In this document: positions 20,341-32,465 of the stretch, piece by piece
Layout: the number at the start of each line of letters is the position of its first letter
How positions within the stretch are numbered: position 1 is the first letter of the stretch
NCBI GenBank assembly: GCA_029449235.1
Contig: JANATG010000013.1
Coordinates: 1,612,001-1,676,000 of the forward strand
Length of the DNA: 64,000 bases
Source: Linnemannia schmuckeri
Taxonomy: Eukaryota > Mortierellomycota > Mortierellomycetes > Mortierellales > Mortierellaceae
Reading direction: 5' to 3'
Notes under the pieces: generated by a model
The model's database searches: none
Told to the model about the DNA's origin: nothing
Seen by the model: only the letters and a program-made list of their open reading frames with translations
Program-made: the position numbers and the translations under genes

Positions 20341-22281
20341 TCCTGTATATTTCGTTGTTGTGCGCCTACTCTGTCCTTGCGTGTGAACGAACCAAGAGGA
20401 GCGAAATCAGGGATGCGTGAGAATCATTGCAAAAAACAATGTCAGTCAAGTCTGAGGTCAAGTCCTGCTGCCTCCCAGTGTGTCCCGTCTCCTGGCCTCT
20501 CTAGCTCCATGCAGCGTTTGTCCTGCTGATCAGTCAAGTGGAGTGAAAGTGATTGCAAGAGAAAAGGAGAGATTTTCGGTGGTGTTCCTCTTGTCCAAAG
20601 TAAACGAGGTTAGGAAGGACAATTAATTCCAAGCAACTCAGGAATTAACGGAATTTGTCCAGTGCGACAGAGCGAGCCTTAAATTCTAATTGCATGGAGA
20701 ATTGGTTCCTTTCTACTATCTTAAACTGCAACAGAACGACTGGCTCATAACTAACGGCCTTCGTTTCTAAACGGAAATGCAACAGTAGGTGTTTCTAGGA
20801 AGCAAAAAAGATTTTCGATAATATGGATCAAGGAGGACGGAAGGAAGAACTACTTTCGCTCGGAACTCCGGTCGGACTGTGAGCCGTAAGGATCGATCGT
20901 TTTTCTTCTCTTCTTCGGCACGGATCATATTGTCCACAGCTCACTTGACGGTGGTGCTTGCTTTAGGCGAGTCAATCCAGTAGAGAAATATGTATGAGGA
21001 CCAGAGGAAAGGAGAGGAGTGGGCCTCCTCCCTCCCTGTTGTTGTCGTTCACACTCACTTTGCTCCCTGTCGTTTTGCTTGCGTGTTTACCTTCGTTCTC
21101 CTTGGCATGTGCCGTTCGTTAAATGTAATTCTGCCTTGGTGTTTGTTACACGAATTGCCAACAGTTCAGCAACAGACAGAAAGGCAACAAAGAAAATGCT
21201 CTGCTTCATACTTTCATACTAGTACTCTTTTCGTTCATGGTCTACGTGAGCATTTCAAGGAAGTAGCTCCGGCAGTCAAGTTCACTTTTGCCGACAACAA
21301 GACCAACTATCTTCATATGAACATGGTCCTTTCCTCCCTTCATGCCACGAAGGAGCTTTTACTGGGGGAGGCCCAGAAGTGCAAAGGGCAATATTTGGGG
21401 GATCAAGTTTCTGGGGCGAAACTTTCGCAGGTCCCGCCTTTCTTTACTCATCTTTTTTGCCCATAAATAGTCCATTTGAGTCTTACGTCCTTTCAATTGT
21501 TTATCTTTGTTTGTCGTGGTTTTGCCAAGCTCAGCTCTTTCTATTTTCATGCTGGATGACGATAGACTGTGATAACGCACAAGCCTGAAGCTGAGAAAAA
21601 TCACTGTTCTTATCGTCCAAGGGATGTGCGTGTCAATTGCTCTTCCTCCCACTGCCGCCCCTGACGACATGAAGAAGGAATCGAAGTTTGTTGGTTCATG
21701 TGTGTAAATGAAAGTGTGTGGCAGAACGCCAAAGAACACATTTGGGAGAGCAAGTAGGGAAAGGAAAAACAGCTACTGTAAGCGATGGTGGATTGGTGTT
21801 GTGCATCTTCGCATGCGACAGACAACTACAAGGCAAAATTGCCTCGTGCCTGGCACGGAGCTGGACTGGGTCACTGAATGAGTGATAATGGCCTGGCTTG
21901 GCTTTCTGCAGAAGAAAACAAAGTACAGAGTCCTTCCCCCATAGAAGGAGTCGTGTGTACAGCACTGGATATACATACATGCAGACATACGTGTATCTAC
22001 CTATCTCTCTATGTACCTGCTCGGTGGGACCATGTGCTTTTCCCCAACGTGGGGGAAGAACTTACATCCAATCCTTCTCATCATTTCTTTAAACACAAAT
22101 GATATAAAAGGAGTGAGATCGAATGAGATACAAGGGCATTTCTGTTCACTTTATCCCGTCTTCCTCCTTCTCCACTCTCCACCTTTTTTTCTCTTTACAC
22201 TGTGCATTCCTCTCCCACCAATTTGCTCCTCCCCTCTCCCTTTCTCCTACCCGATTTAACACAAAACAAGAGCAGTAAGAA
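20341..22281. other. Gene-poor interval upstream of the beta-lactamase-like gene
   Basis: About 1.9 kb without a supported gene. It may include further decayed WD40 sequence near 20341-20520 but nothing clear. A plus-strand frame at 20990-21466 has no family resemblance. A TATAAAA at about 22104 and a pyrimidine-rich leader (22145-22255) are placed to serve the gene at 22282. Confidence 0.45.
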
Positions 22282-23913
22282 ATGGCCGCAGCAGCAGCAG
22301 CAGCAGCGGTGTCAGACTCCAAGGGCGCCAACAAACAAAAGTCGATCCCTTCCAAAACATCTCTCTTAACGTGGTTCATCCGCCTCCTACCGGCAATCAT
22401 TTTTGCATCCTACGTCTATTCCATACAGGGACCCTTCCAGTCCCGAGCCTGTCTCGCCTTTGGTTACAACTGTAAGACCTTTGACCCTCTCTACGTCCAA
22501 GGCAACGTCGACGCCAACCGATCTGAGATCTATGGCCCCGTAACAGATTATTATTACAGTCTCTTCACAAGCCATGAGGATCTCGGAGGATCGCTTGCCG
22601 TCTTTGTCGAAGGCAAACCCGTCATCGATCTCTTTGCTGGATCCAAGGATCTTGAGGGCCGCATCCCCTACGATAACCGAACCCTGCAACAGGTTTACTC
22701 TTCCGGAAAGGCGGTCGAGGGTATTGTTATTGCCCGTCTGGTCCAGAAGGGTCTTCTCGACTATGAAGCCAAGGTCAGCCAGTACTGGCCCGAGTTTGCG
22801 CAGAATGGCAAAGAAAACATCCGCCTGGTCGATGTGATGGTTCACGAATCCGGGGTCTTCCATCTCGACGACGATAACTGGGACCTCAGCTGGGCTTCCC
22901 TCCAGGACAAGGAATCCTTCTCGGCAAGACTGGCCAAGCAGAGACACTACTTTGGAGGCGACGTCAAGCGCGCCTACCAAGCAGTCAGCCGCGGATGGTA
23001 CTTAAATGAGATTGTCCGCCGCGTCGACCCTCAGGCCAGGACCATTGGTCGCATCGCTAAAGACGAACTCATGGTCGACTACCCCGACCTTGAACTGCAC
23101 TACAGCCACTTTGACGACGACGACGACTGGGAAACGAGACTATCGCCCATGGTCGAATACCCGGTGCTCAAGATCATCGGTCGTCTGCTCCTCCCCCGAT
23201 TCCTCCAAACAAACGAGTACATTGGCTACCCCGACATTGCGCCTCTTCACCCGCTTGTTGGCCAATTGATTCGCAAGTGGTCCATCTCTTCCAAAGCACT
23301 CACTCCCCGGATGGCCCCCTTTGCCAAAGACTTTCGGACCAAGCAGGCCCATGCCACTGAGAGCACCAGCTTCTCCCTCAAAACTAATGCTCACTCGGTA
23401 AGTATTTTCTCATTTTTCCCTTGTTTATTTTTGTGTTCCCTCGGCTAAACAAACCCCCCTCAAATTTTCATCTCCCCCTGACACATACCGTTCCTCTCTC
23501 CCTTGATTCCCTACCAGTTGGCAAAACTCATGGCAATGATGGCAAACAAGGGCGCATCCATCCGTCCAGGACAAGAGCCCGACCTCCTCGCCGCCAAAGT
23601 CTACACTGAGGCAACAAGTTACCATTCCTCCCGCCCCTGCGTTATCACCTACGATGTCCTGCCCCTCTCTCGCGGAGGCTGGATCAAGGAGCGGAATTTC
23701 CATGGCGAGGGGGCGTTAAAGGGTGTCGAGGTCCAAGGATGGGGTGGAGCCGGGGGTTCCTTGGCGCTGTGGATCGAGGAGCTCGACATTGGTTTCTCGT
23801 ATGTCACCAATGCTTTTGGTGCTGCTGAGGCTGTATTGGGCGACTTTAGAGGGAGGACCTTGTTGGAGAAGGTCGTCTACGCCCGCAAGAAGGAGCTGGG
23901 TCTCCTTCCTTGA
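22282..23913 (+). CDS. Membrane-anchored beta-lactamase-fold serine hydrolase (LACTB/EstB-like)
   Basis: Two exons, 22282-23397 and 23518-23913, give 503 aa. The family (class C beta-lactamase-like, Pfam Beta-lactamase) includes esterases, peptidases and the animal LACTB proteins. Visible features: a poly-Ala N terminus (nine Ala), one membrane segment at about residues 31-46 (WFIRLLPAIIFASYVY), and then a probably lumenal or outside domain. The nucleophile motif SxxK is S140-S-G-K143 (QQVYSSGKAVEG). YQAVSRGWYLNE is a candidate for the Tyr motif, and GWGGAGG near the end for the KTG-like strand. Fungal members are of unknown substrate; antibiotic hydrolysis should not be assumed. Loss of the second exon would remove the strand motif, so the intron is needed. 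Confidence 0.88.
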
Positions 23914-24046
23914 AACACTTCTGCATGGCTCCCAAATAAATACAATCATTTCATAACTACACATGAGCTAGGCGATAAAATGCGTGTGGATTATTTGGGA
24001 GAAAAAACTACGGACAGAGAGTATTTTACAAATTTGGAGTAACAGT

Positions 24047-25878
24047 TTACTCCCAGTCGCTCCAGTCATCCTCCTCCTATGTAATATCGACCAAATACAA
24101 ATGAAACGAATACGTGTTAGTAAGTGGTTGATGGCCAGCAGGAAACAAAAGCACCACAACAAGTACAAAATGTTCAATTTTTACCTTGGATTCGGCAGGC
24201 TTAAGTTTGCTGCTGCCCAGCTGGGCAGGGGCGCCAAGAACGGGTGAGGTGGCCGAAGACGACAAGGACGTGACATTTGTCAAGGGAGCTCTGATGGGCG
24301 TCTCCACACCATCCACGACTTCATATGCATCCTCGCTTGTCCTGGTCGAGCTCAAGTTGGTCGTGGGGCTCTTGGAGTGTGCACCGGTCGCCGTAGACTT
24401 GATCGAGAACGACTGAGCAGAAGGCGATGAGGAAGACTTCAAAGACTCGGATCCCCACTCATCGTCCGATCCCGAAGCCTTGGCGTCATCAGCTGTGCTA
24501 GACTCGTCAGGGATTGGAAGCGCCGAAAGTGATGAAGCCAGTGCCTCGGCAGTCAAGGGTTCACGCTTAATCCTGGAAGCTGACTCCTCAGCAGTCTGGT
24601 TGGCCTTGGGGGTCACAGCGTCGAAGGTGTTTTTCTCAGCCTTGGGCGTCACGCTACCTTGACCTCCTGTAGTCTCTCTTGTCCTCTTATCGCCCTCGTC
24701 TTCATCTTCATCCTCGTTATCGTCCCAGGTGAATTCATCTTCGGCAAGATCTGCTCCAACCTCTATTGTATTTTTCATGGTGTTGACCATATTGAAGTTT
24801 GTGTTAATGAACGCATTGTTAAAAGTAGATAACTAGCACAACAGAGGTAAAGTAAGGGCGTGTTCGTTATACCTTGGACAAGCTTCTTTCGCCTCTTTTC
24901 TTCCTCCTCAATCTCATACAGGCGGAAGTGGTAGCGCAGCCAGAACAGTTCTTCGTCAGCGACCTCGATAGGAACTATGCAAACGAAAAAGTAAACCAGG
25001 ACGCGATAATTAATTATATCTGTCAACGCTGGCCTGGAACAAGTCAACTTGTAAAAAAGGAAAAATGAAGAGGCAACAGACTGGACTTACCCAGCTTGTT
25101 CATGAGGGCCTTGAGTTCGGGGTACTCGTTCAGCATCCTGGAAATCCTCTGTTGGTACTCAGCCATATTGAAGGTCTGCAAAAAGTACTTGTATCTCTCC
25201 AAGCCCTTGATGTCGTTGTCGGCAATGGTTGTCATGGGATCCACAGTGTAGGTCTCTGGGTCCATTCGCAGTTTCTCCAAAATTGCAGCCTTTCGGTCAA
25301 AACTATTGTTAAAATAAGAAAAAAGGCATAAGAAAGTAAGCAGACGGTTCGTTGTCATAACAATAACAATAAGTGGCGCATGAAATAAACAAACTTACAC
25401 CATCTTCTTGCTGCGAGTTGTGTTGACCTCCTTCTCCTCGGGGGGCGAGATAACAACGGCGTTGTTGATAAAGTTGGCCATGCCCGCTCCAAACTTGTTT
25501 ACGTATTGCTCTGCCAGCAGTCCGTTGGTCTTGAGAGTCTCTGTTGTGCTCTTTAGGAAGACGTCAGCCTCGCCCAGGTGCTTCTCGGCAACAGCGGGCA
25601 GTGTCTTCTTGAACAGGTTGTTCGCACTTGAACTGATCTCCTTAGTCCCCGATGTCAAAGTCTGGGTAAGACTGTTTGCTCCAGCAGTGAAAAGACTGGC
25701 AGTGCTAGCAAAAGAACGCGCAGCTGAGGACGGCGCTGAAGCCGAAGTGGGTGCTGACTCGCGAGTGGTCGTTGTTCCCTCGGGTACTGCTGACCCTTCA
25801 GTGGGGGCTGTCGAGTCGCCCGTTTCATCTCCTTCGTCCTTATTGTCAGTTGACGTCGAGATTTCTTTTGCTACTGGC

Positions 25879-25914
<36 letters not shown>

Positions 25915-26384
25915 ACTGTTGTTGGGCTGGTAGCTGCAAGGGACGAGACCCCAGTGGCAGCTTCTGTTATCTCCTGTTTGAGTCCTGCAACAACGTGCGA
26001 CATTTTGCCCAGGATATCCGACGATGCGGTATTGACAGATTCGGGCAAGGGAGGCAAGCTAGTCTTGAGACCTTCGACTTTCTTGTTCAGAGTCTCCAGG
26101 GCGGTAGAGCGTTCCTGCTGGACGGTGTGGGCGAGCTCGGTGAGGTCCTTGCGGGTGACAGAGACGAACTCGTTCATATCCTTCTTTCCGATTTCGATAA
26201 ACTTGTTGAAAGATGCGCCCCAGGACGACCACGAGGATCTTGACGAGGCAGACGCAGACGCAGACGCAGAGGGTGACCAGGTCTCGTCTGTGAGAGCAGC
26301 AGGGGTGGGTTTAGTGCTGGGTCTGTCATTGGCATTGTTGGTGGCGCCTTCGAGCGGGCTCATGAACTGGTAGAGGTCATCCAT
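24047..26384 (-). CDS. BSD-domain protein (DOS2/SYAP1-like)
   Basis: Five exons, 26384-25399, 25302-25091, 24974-24873, 24762-24185 and 24076-24047, give 635 aa. The BSD domain spans about residues 355-430 (MDPETYTVDP...YKYFLQTFN...YPELKALMNKLVP...DEELFWLRYHFRLYE) and contains the diagnostic Phe-Trp pair. Yeast Dos2 and animal SYAP1 have the same arrangement; function is poorly known, with SYAP1 linked to Akt signalling and vesicle traffic. The N-terminal half has an amphipathic, helix-prone stretch (about 45-130) and low-complexity Ser/Ala/Thr sequence, including ten Ala encoded by a GCA/GCT run (25886-25917 region). The last exon has only ten codons and encodes EEDDWSDWE, the acidic Trp tail typical of the family, which confirms this small exon. 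Confidence 0.9.
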
Positions 26385-26641
26385 GGATGGATACTGTGAG
26401 TGTGTCTGTCTCTTTGAGGGTGTGGTGTTGGTGATGGGAGCGTTGTTGTTGTCGTTGTTGTTATGTCAAGGGGTGTGAGATGGAATGATGGAAGGAAAAA
26501 GGGAGGTCTGGGGAGTGTGGAAGAAAAGAACAAAAAAAAAAAAGGGCGCCCACCTTGCGTGCCATCATCTTGCCTGACTGTTCTGACTGTCTTGTCCGAA
26601 ATACGAGCAGAACACGAGACGCATGTCGTACATAGGTAAGG

Positions 26642-26672
<31 letters not shown>

Positions 26673-26727
26673 GTTGGATGAATTGAACGGACTGCTATTT
26701 ATTTTCGCAAGAGAAAATTGAAATATG
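26385..26727. other. Interval between the BSD gene start and the WBP4-like gene end
   Basis: Contains the BSD gene's upstream region and a T28 tract at 26644-26671, just past the 3' end of the WBP4-like gene on its transcribed strand (A28). No extra gene is seen. Confidence 0.5.
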
Positions 26728-27886
26728 CTACAGCTTGCGGCGGATGTTCCTGGGCTTGCCAACGCCGCCTTTCCTCTTCTTAAAGACTACAGACCCACCA
26801 CCCGCGCCATCCTCCTCGCCCACAAGATCATCATTGTCCCCAGGATACGTCTTCTCCACAACCTTGAACCGCCGCAGGTCCTCAGGGTTGCCTTCCACAT
26901 CTTCGTCATCATCCCTATTAATGGCACTCGTACTGGTGCTACTGCCGCCGTTGGAGCCATCCTTCTTATCCTTTCTCCCCTGTGATAAAGAGGCTTTGGG
27001 AGCTGGGGCCTCTACTGTCTCCCATTCTCCTGGCTGACCAATCGTCTCATCCTTCTTGACTTTGACAAGTGTGGGTGCCACAACTGGTTCGGTATTCGAT
27101 CCAGCGTCCGTCTTTCCTTCTGATTTTTCTACTGTTACTGTTTCTGTTAATGTTGATTCTGATGCTGGTGCTGAAGTGGAGGACACCTTAAGCAATCCTG
27201 TAGAGGTGGGTTCCGAATCCTTGGCGGATGGTTTTGCCGTAGATGAAATTGCTTCCGATTGTGCCGCCTTCATCGACGCCGAGGGCTGTACCAGTCCCGC
27301 TTCCACATCCAGTTGATATTGCCTCATCGCTGCCTAGTTTTACACAATAATATGAAAAGGTTAGAAAGGCAGTCTACAACATGTTATCTTCAGTAGACAA
27401 GAAACCCACAAAAAGTGTCATACCTTTTCAATAGCATCCATTTGTTTATCCATCCTGGCGGATTCAGCCTCCCTATCACGTCCACGCTGGTTCTGCTCGC
27501 GTAAAAATCGCTCCACATTTTCCTTGTGCTTCGTTCCCTGGTCGTGAATATTCCTTGTCTATAAACAGCATAGTTTGAGGACAGTCAACAAGCATGGTCA
27601 AAGAAAAAGGTGTTGGTAAACAGCGTCAACTTTTATGTTTGCTCGTTTTTTACATGCAATAAATAAAAAACAACAGAACAGCAAGTTTGGTGATTGAAGA
27701 CATACAGACTTGTTGTCGGTGATGTAGATCTTGCAGAAGCGGCAAAAGAACTTTGCATTTGATTTCCAGTATTCGGACCTATTGTTTTAGATTGTGATGG
27801 CATAACAGAATGAAACATGTTAGTCAACTACACTCAGTTTTCCGGAGTACTATTGCTTGTCCAATTGTCGAGTAGAGCTCTTACAT
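26728..27886 (-). CDS. WBP4/FBP21-like spliceosomal protein with U1-type zinc finger
   Basis: Exons 27886-27885, 27778-27706, 27558-27424 and 27333-26728 give 271 aa. The N terminus MSEYWKSNAKFFCRFCKIYI matches the start of metazoan WBP4 and carries a matrin/U1C-type zinc finger: C13, C16, H30, H36 (then KENVERFLREQ). In animals this protein joins the pre-catalytic spliceosome and activates splicing. The middle is low-complexity Ser/Thr/Glu. GEWETVE is at most a trace of the WW/Trp region, and the two WW domains of the human protein are not visible. The tail VVFKKRKGG..KPRNIRRKL is the basic family ending. Only the first two bases of the start codon lie in exon 1 (AT, then G in exon 2). The gene is 124 bp from the stop of PMS1. 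Confidence 0.85.
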
Positions 27887-28010
27887 GGCGTCAAGTGAAG
27901 GGGAGTGTGAACGAGAGCTAAAACGATCAGTCGCCACCTTTATGCAGAAGAGCGTAGTGCAGTATATGCGATAATGATTCATACATGAATGAACGCCACT
28001 AATTTTTATT

Positions 28011-31000
28011 TTACTTCGCAGCAAGGAACTGTTTGAATAGGCTGCCTTGATGGCGTGTAGGTCGCTTGACTGCAACAGGATCAAAGGCACCGGATCGATC
28101 CATGTTCAAAAGACGAGATCCGTCGCCATCATCGTCTTCGTCATCCATCCGAGATCCGTCACCGTGCTGTCGACGCCGAGCCCGTCTCTCCTGCATCTCT
28201 AGTTCTGCCAAGTCCAGGAGATGTCTCATCGTAGGGCGACCGTGTGGGCAGTTCCAGGGTTGGTCAATCTCGCCCATATGCCGGACAATGCGCTTCATCT
28301 GCGTGTGGTTCAGCACATGACCAATCATCACGGACCGTCGACAAGCCCGCGACGCAAAAAGGGCCCGCACCTTGGAGCATCGAACCATCTTGTCCTGAGG
28401 CGAATGCAGCTTATGCTTGTGATGATGTCCAGTCTCACTCTCGTCGTCACCGTTCCCCAGGCTACCATAAGAGGCTGCTGTCTGCTGCGAGAGCAAAAAC
28501 ACAAGTTCCTCGAAGTCCTGCAGATCAAAAACAACCTTCTCGCTCACCGGTAGCGTCGCCAGCTGGAGTCGATGACTGACCTGGGCCTGAGGATCATAAT
28601 CGAGGTAAAAGCCGTTCATGTTGAGCATCTTCATGTGATCCACAACCGTAATCTCCTCTTGGGCCGTCAGATGGAGTTTCTTGGGCTGAAACAGTCGCTG
28701 TGTCGAAAAGACGGTCTTGGCCTGCAGGGTCTCAAAGTTGTACTTTTCGTCTGAGGCATGTTGATCAATTACAAAAATGTCCGAGCTGAGAAGGGTCCCG
28801 CGTTGGCGATGCCGCTTGAGCCTAGTCGTCTCTTGATACTCGTCCTTGTCCTGCTCAGTGCTAGCATAGTTGTCGAGTCGCGTCACAATAAAGGCCTTGT
28901 TAAATTGCCCAAGGATCTTCATCCTCCGGAAATCTACCTTGGATATAACTCTGCTGAGCGACTGTTGAGCCTTGTCGTCGTCCGTGTTGGCAAAGCTGGC
29001 GTCAGACAACTTCTCACTTCTCAGACGCCGGCTTCGTCGAAGAGCCCCTTGTGTCTCCTGTAATTCCTTAACACCTTCCTCGCTGCCTACCATCTGGTGT
29101 GCGGAAGCAAGAGTGACTGCCTTTGCCGTTGCTGCCGCAGAGTGCTGAAACTCCAAGGCTCGAGCCTTAGCCTTCTCTTTCCGCAAAACTGCGCACTCCT
29201 GTTCAAGACGCCTGGCTTTCCGCAGTATTTTCATCCGCAACGCTCGTTTCCTGCGATGCTCATCCATATCAAATCCAACTTCGATCCATTCGCGATCGCC
29301 ATCCTCCCTGACCACCGAGTCCAGAACGACAACACGCTGCAGTTTTGTAGACTGCGGGCGACTGACGAACTGGGCTTGATCATCCTCGCTATCACTGACA
29401 TCGTCCTCCTCCTCACGGATCTTGTCGTCCAGAGGATCATACGTTTCCAGCACGTCCAAGGAGCTACTGAGAGGTCTTTCAGTCTGACGATCCACTGGTG
29501 TCTCCTCGTCCTGGTCCCGCTCCGCTTCTTCTCCGTCAACCACCTTCCTCTCAGCCATAGCTTGATCGATTCTTCGCGTAGCGCGGAGATTGAGCAGAGG
29601 TTCATCTTCTCCTTCTGATCCGGAGTCATCCTCGCTTGCTTTCCGTTTCCGACTATCCGACGCTTGGTCAAGACGCATCCTATCCGTGAGGGTTGTTTGC
29701 TGAAGTTTCGCTGCCATCGTGACTGTAGAGTCGGGTAACGACCTCGAAACTGAGCTTGTACTGGAAAGCGACGTCAAGGTAACAGATTCAACGCGAGCAG
29801 TCGTTGGACCACGAACCGCAGCTGTGGTTGAATGGTCCCGCACTATACCGAAGTATTCATCCTCGTGCTTGTGCTTCCTCTCCATGTCTTCGACTTCTTT
29901 CTGTGATTCGCCATCATCATGCAGGCTGAGAACTGAGCTCGACTTCAAACGGGCAGCGAGGTCGGGCTTTTTGATGAGTTGGCGGGCCTCACTGACGACA
30001 AAAGTCGATCGGCTGGGCTCAAAAAGTTCCGTCAACTTGTTCCGCAGCTCTTCGACAATCCTACGCTCGTTATGGAGAAAAATGGTCCTCTTGTCGGGGC
30101 TGACGTTGACGTCATATGCTGCTGTTGGGAGGATCAGGTTAGCGACGAGGAATGGCGATTGGTTGGTGTTGAAAGAGTGGTAAACCTCGTTGATGACACG
30201 AGCAATCTTGGGCAGAACGCAAGGTCGCCCATTAATAAATAAATATTGTCGATCGGTGGATGAGCGTCCTTTCCCGAAACTTGGGGATGAAATGTGTCCT
30301 GTCAAGACAATATCCTGGTCCTGTTCGTTGTCTTCCTGCTCGTCGTTGTCGCCTCCTCCCTGCTCTCCGTTCTCGTTGGTCCGTTCATTGTTGGAGGGCG
30401 ATTTTGGTTTTCCTTCGACAAGCTTCAGCTCGAATTCAATAAGATCTGTCATGGCCTTGGGTCCGAACACGTTGATGATGTTCTGTCTGATTGTCGCATT
30501 TCCGCTTGTCGCAATGTATGTCACCGCTGGTCTAGAACGAAATAAATTCGTGATTAGTTTCTATTCTAAACATGGGGATATTTATGGTGTCATTAGAGCT
30601 ATTTCGTAAGGCCGTCAAACATGTGTTTAGGAATGTAAATTTGAATGACAACTACATCCAGCTACCTATTATACACCTCTTGTGAACATAAGTTTAGGTT
30701 GCCGGTATAGCTCTATTGAATAAGACTCAAAGAGAAAACACCTACTTTTTGTCAACTTGAGAGACGCAGCTGATCCTGACATTAGTAGCGATCAAGGCGT
30801 AAGCTTGAACGAGTCCGATGCACTTGTTGTACTCGCGCTTGATGTTTTTAACAAACTCGCTTCTCCGAACAGGCATGCCCTCGAAGAGATTACTGATTTT
30901 GACAATGGTGCCTTTTGTCATTGGGGTAGGTGTTTTGGACTGGATGACGCCATCCGAGTTGTATTCGACTAAAAGACCAGTCGGGACAGTACCGGTTGAG

Positions 31001-31595
31001 GTTGTGACGGTTACATGGGCAAGTGCACAGAGGGACGACAACGCCTCGCCTCTGAAACCAAAAGAACGCACGGTGGCCAGATCGTTGAACGAGCTTAGCT
31101 TGGAGGTATAATGTTTCAATGCTATTAATAAGAGAGGCCGTCAGTGATAGTTTTACAAATCTATGGATTAGGGAGTTGAGCACACGAAAAGGATAAAAAA
31201 GCGTGTTTGCAATTAATTGAAATTTGGTGGCAAAAGGCGTTCTTAATATGTATATTTACCGAGGGTTTCGAGGTTGGCATCGGTGATCCCGCAGCCGTTG
31301 TCAGTGACAGTGATGTACTCAAGTCCACTCTGCTTGAACTTGACCACTACGGGAGGTTGTTTGAACCAAAAAGAAAATAAGAGAGAGTGTCAGTTGCACA
31401 TGTCTGTGTTGAAAAGGGAAGAGTGAATGAGAAAGAATGAATAAAAAAAAAAATACCGATGGAGGAAGATCCTGCATCGAGGCTGTTTTCGATAAGCTCC
31501 TTGACGGCGGTTGCCATGTCGAGGACGACTTGTCCGGAGCATATCCTATGGACGGACTCCCTGTCTATGGCCTTGATCGCGTTCCCCGATGCCAT
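28011..31595 (-). CDS. PMS1: DNA mismatch-repair endonuclease of the MutL-alpha complex (PMS1 of yeast, PMS2 of animals)
   Basis: Four exons, 31595-31457, 31346-31260, 31121-30746 and 30531-28011, give 1040 aa. With MLH1 it nicks the error-containing strand after MutS recognition. The GHKL ATPase motifs are all present: AVKELIENSLDAG, TDNGCGI and GFRGEALSSL. The PMS-type transducer region reads YLFINGRPC...VNVSPDKRT. The C-terminal endonuclease motif DQHA(x)2E(x)4E is intact at D790-E801. ACRRSVMIG and CPHGRPTMRH supply the other zinc ligands. The linker between the halves is long and acidic, and an inserted low-complexity stretch also follows ELKLVEGKPKSP. After the zinc motif the chain has an extra tail of about 75 residues, longer than in animals. 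It is divergent from the Sec7 gene, with 870 bp between starts. Confidence 0.97.
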
Positions 31596-32465
31596 GCCTG
31601 TTGGGAAGAAGTGGTGGGTGCGTGTTTGTGTAAAAAGTAAGAAAAGAGAGAGAAAAGTGATGTGACATCCATTTTTGAAATTAATGATTGGGCGTGTGTG
31701 GGTTATTGTGGTGACTGTGTGCCACTGCCCTCATACGCTCTTTCTTCCTTCTCAGGCACCATCAGTCCATGTGTCCAATACCAAAAAGCCACTCCCTCTC
31801 TGTTTCAACTGGCGCTGGAGCAGTTGAACCCAATTCCCTTTGTCTCCCCCTCTGTACCAACCAACGTATCTTGCCGTGCCATACAGCATGCCTTAACATA
31901 GCTTGCCCTAGCTTGTCGTAGCTTGTCCTGTTTCCACTCCCTTTTTCTTGACCCTTCTTGACCCTTCTTGACCTCTCCCTTTTCTCTTCCCTTCTCTCTT
32001 TTTCTCTTTACCCCTCTCTTTCCGTTGCCCCTCCCCCCATCATCAACCCTTGACGAACAGCCTCTTTACACTCCTTCTTTGCTTCCTTCTTTCTTTATAC
32101 TCTCCGCTCTATCCATCTCCCTCTTTCTTCCACATCCTCACCAACCGGCAACACGCATACACACACACGCACCTGCTCAACTACCCATTCTCTACCATCT
32201 ACACTTCTCTTGCCCTTTCCACTCCGGTCATCTTCCCTCCCCTTCCCTTGCTTTCTTCATTTACCACAGGCCTGTTGGAGCCCTATAGCTGTTTAATCAT
32301 CCATTTCATTTAAACTACAGCAACAGCAACAACGGCTTACTTTTACTCAGAGGCATATACATACTCTCCTTTGCCACTCTTTCACAACCTTCTCTACTCT
32401 CTTTTTATTCCTCCTTTTCTTCCTCCTTGTCCCTCAGCGTCGTCCACGGTGTTTGAGCTGCGACG
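31596..32465. promoter_or_regulatory. Divergent promoter region between PMS1 and the Sec7 gene
   Basis: No gene. Three imperfect copies of a decamer AGCTTGYCNT occur in tandem at about 31900-31929, followed by three copies of CTTGACC spaced 10 bp apart at about 31947-31973. From 31975 to about 32430 the plus strand is strongly pyrimidine-rich (CT/CCT), typical of a fungal transcription start region and long leader for the Sec7 gene. Confidence 0.5.

Noticed and set aside
20990..21466. Plus-strand frame of 158 codons
   Set aside because: No family resemblance, no matching promoter or introns, lies in gene-poor DNA.
25408..26373. Plus-strand frame of 321 codons
   Set aside because: Shadow of exon 1 of the BSD-domain gene, including its Ala-rich repeat read as Leu/Ala.
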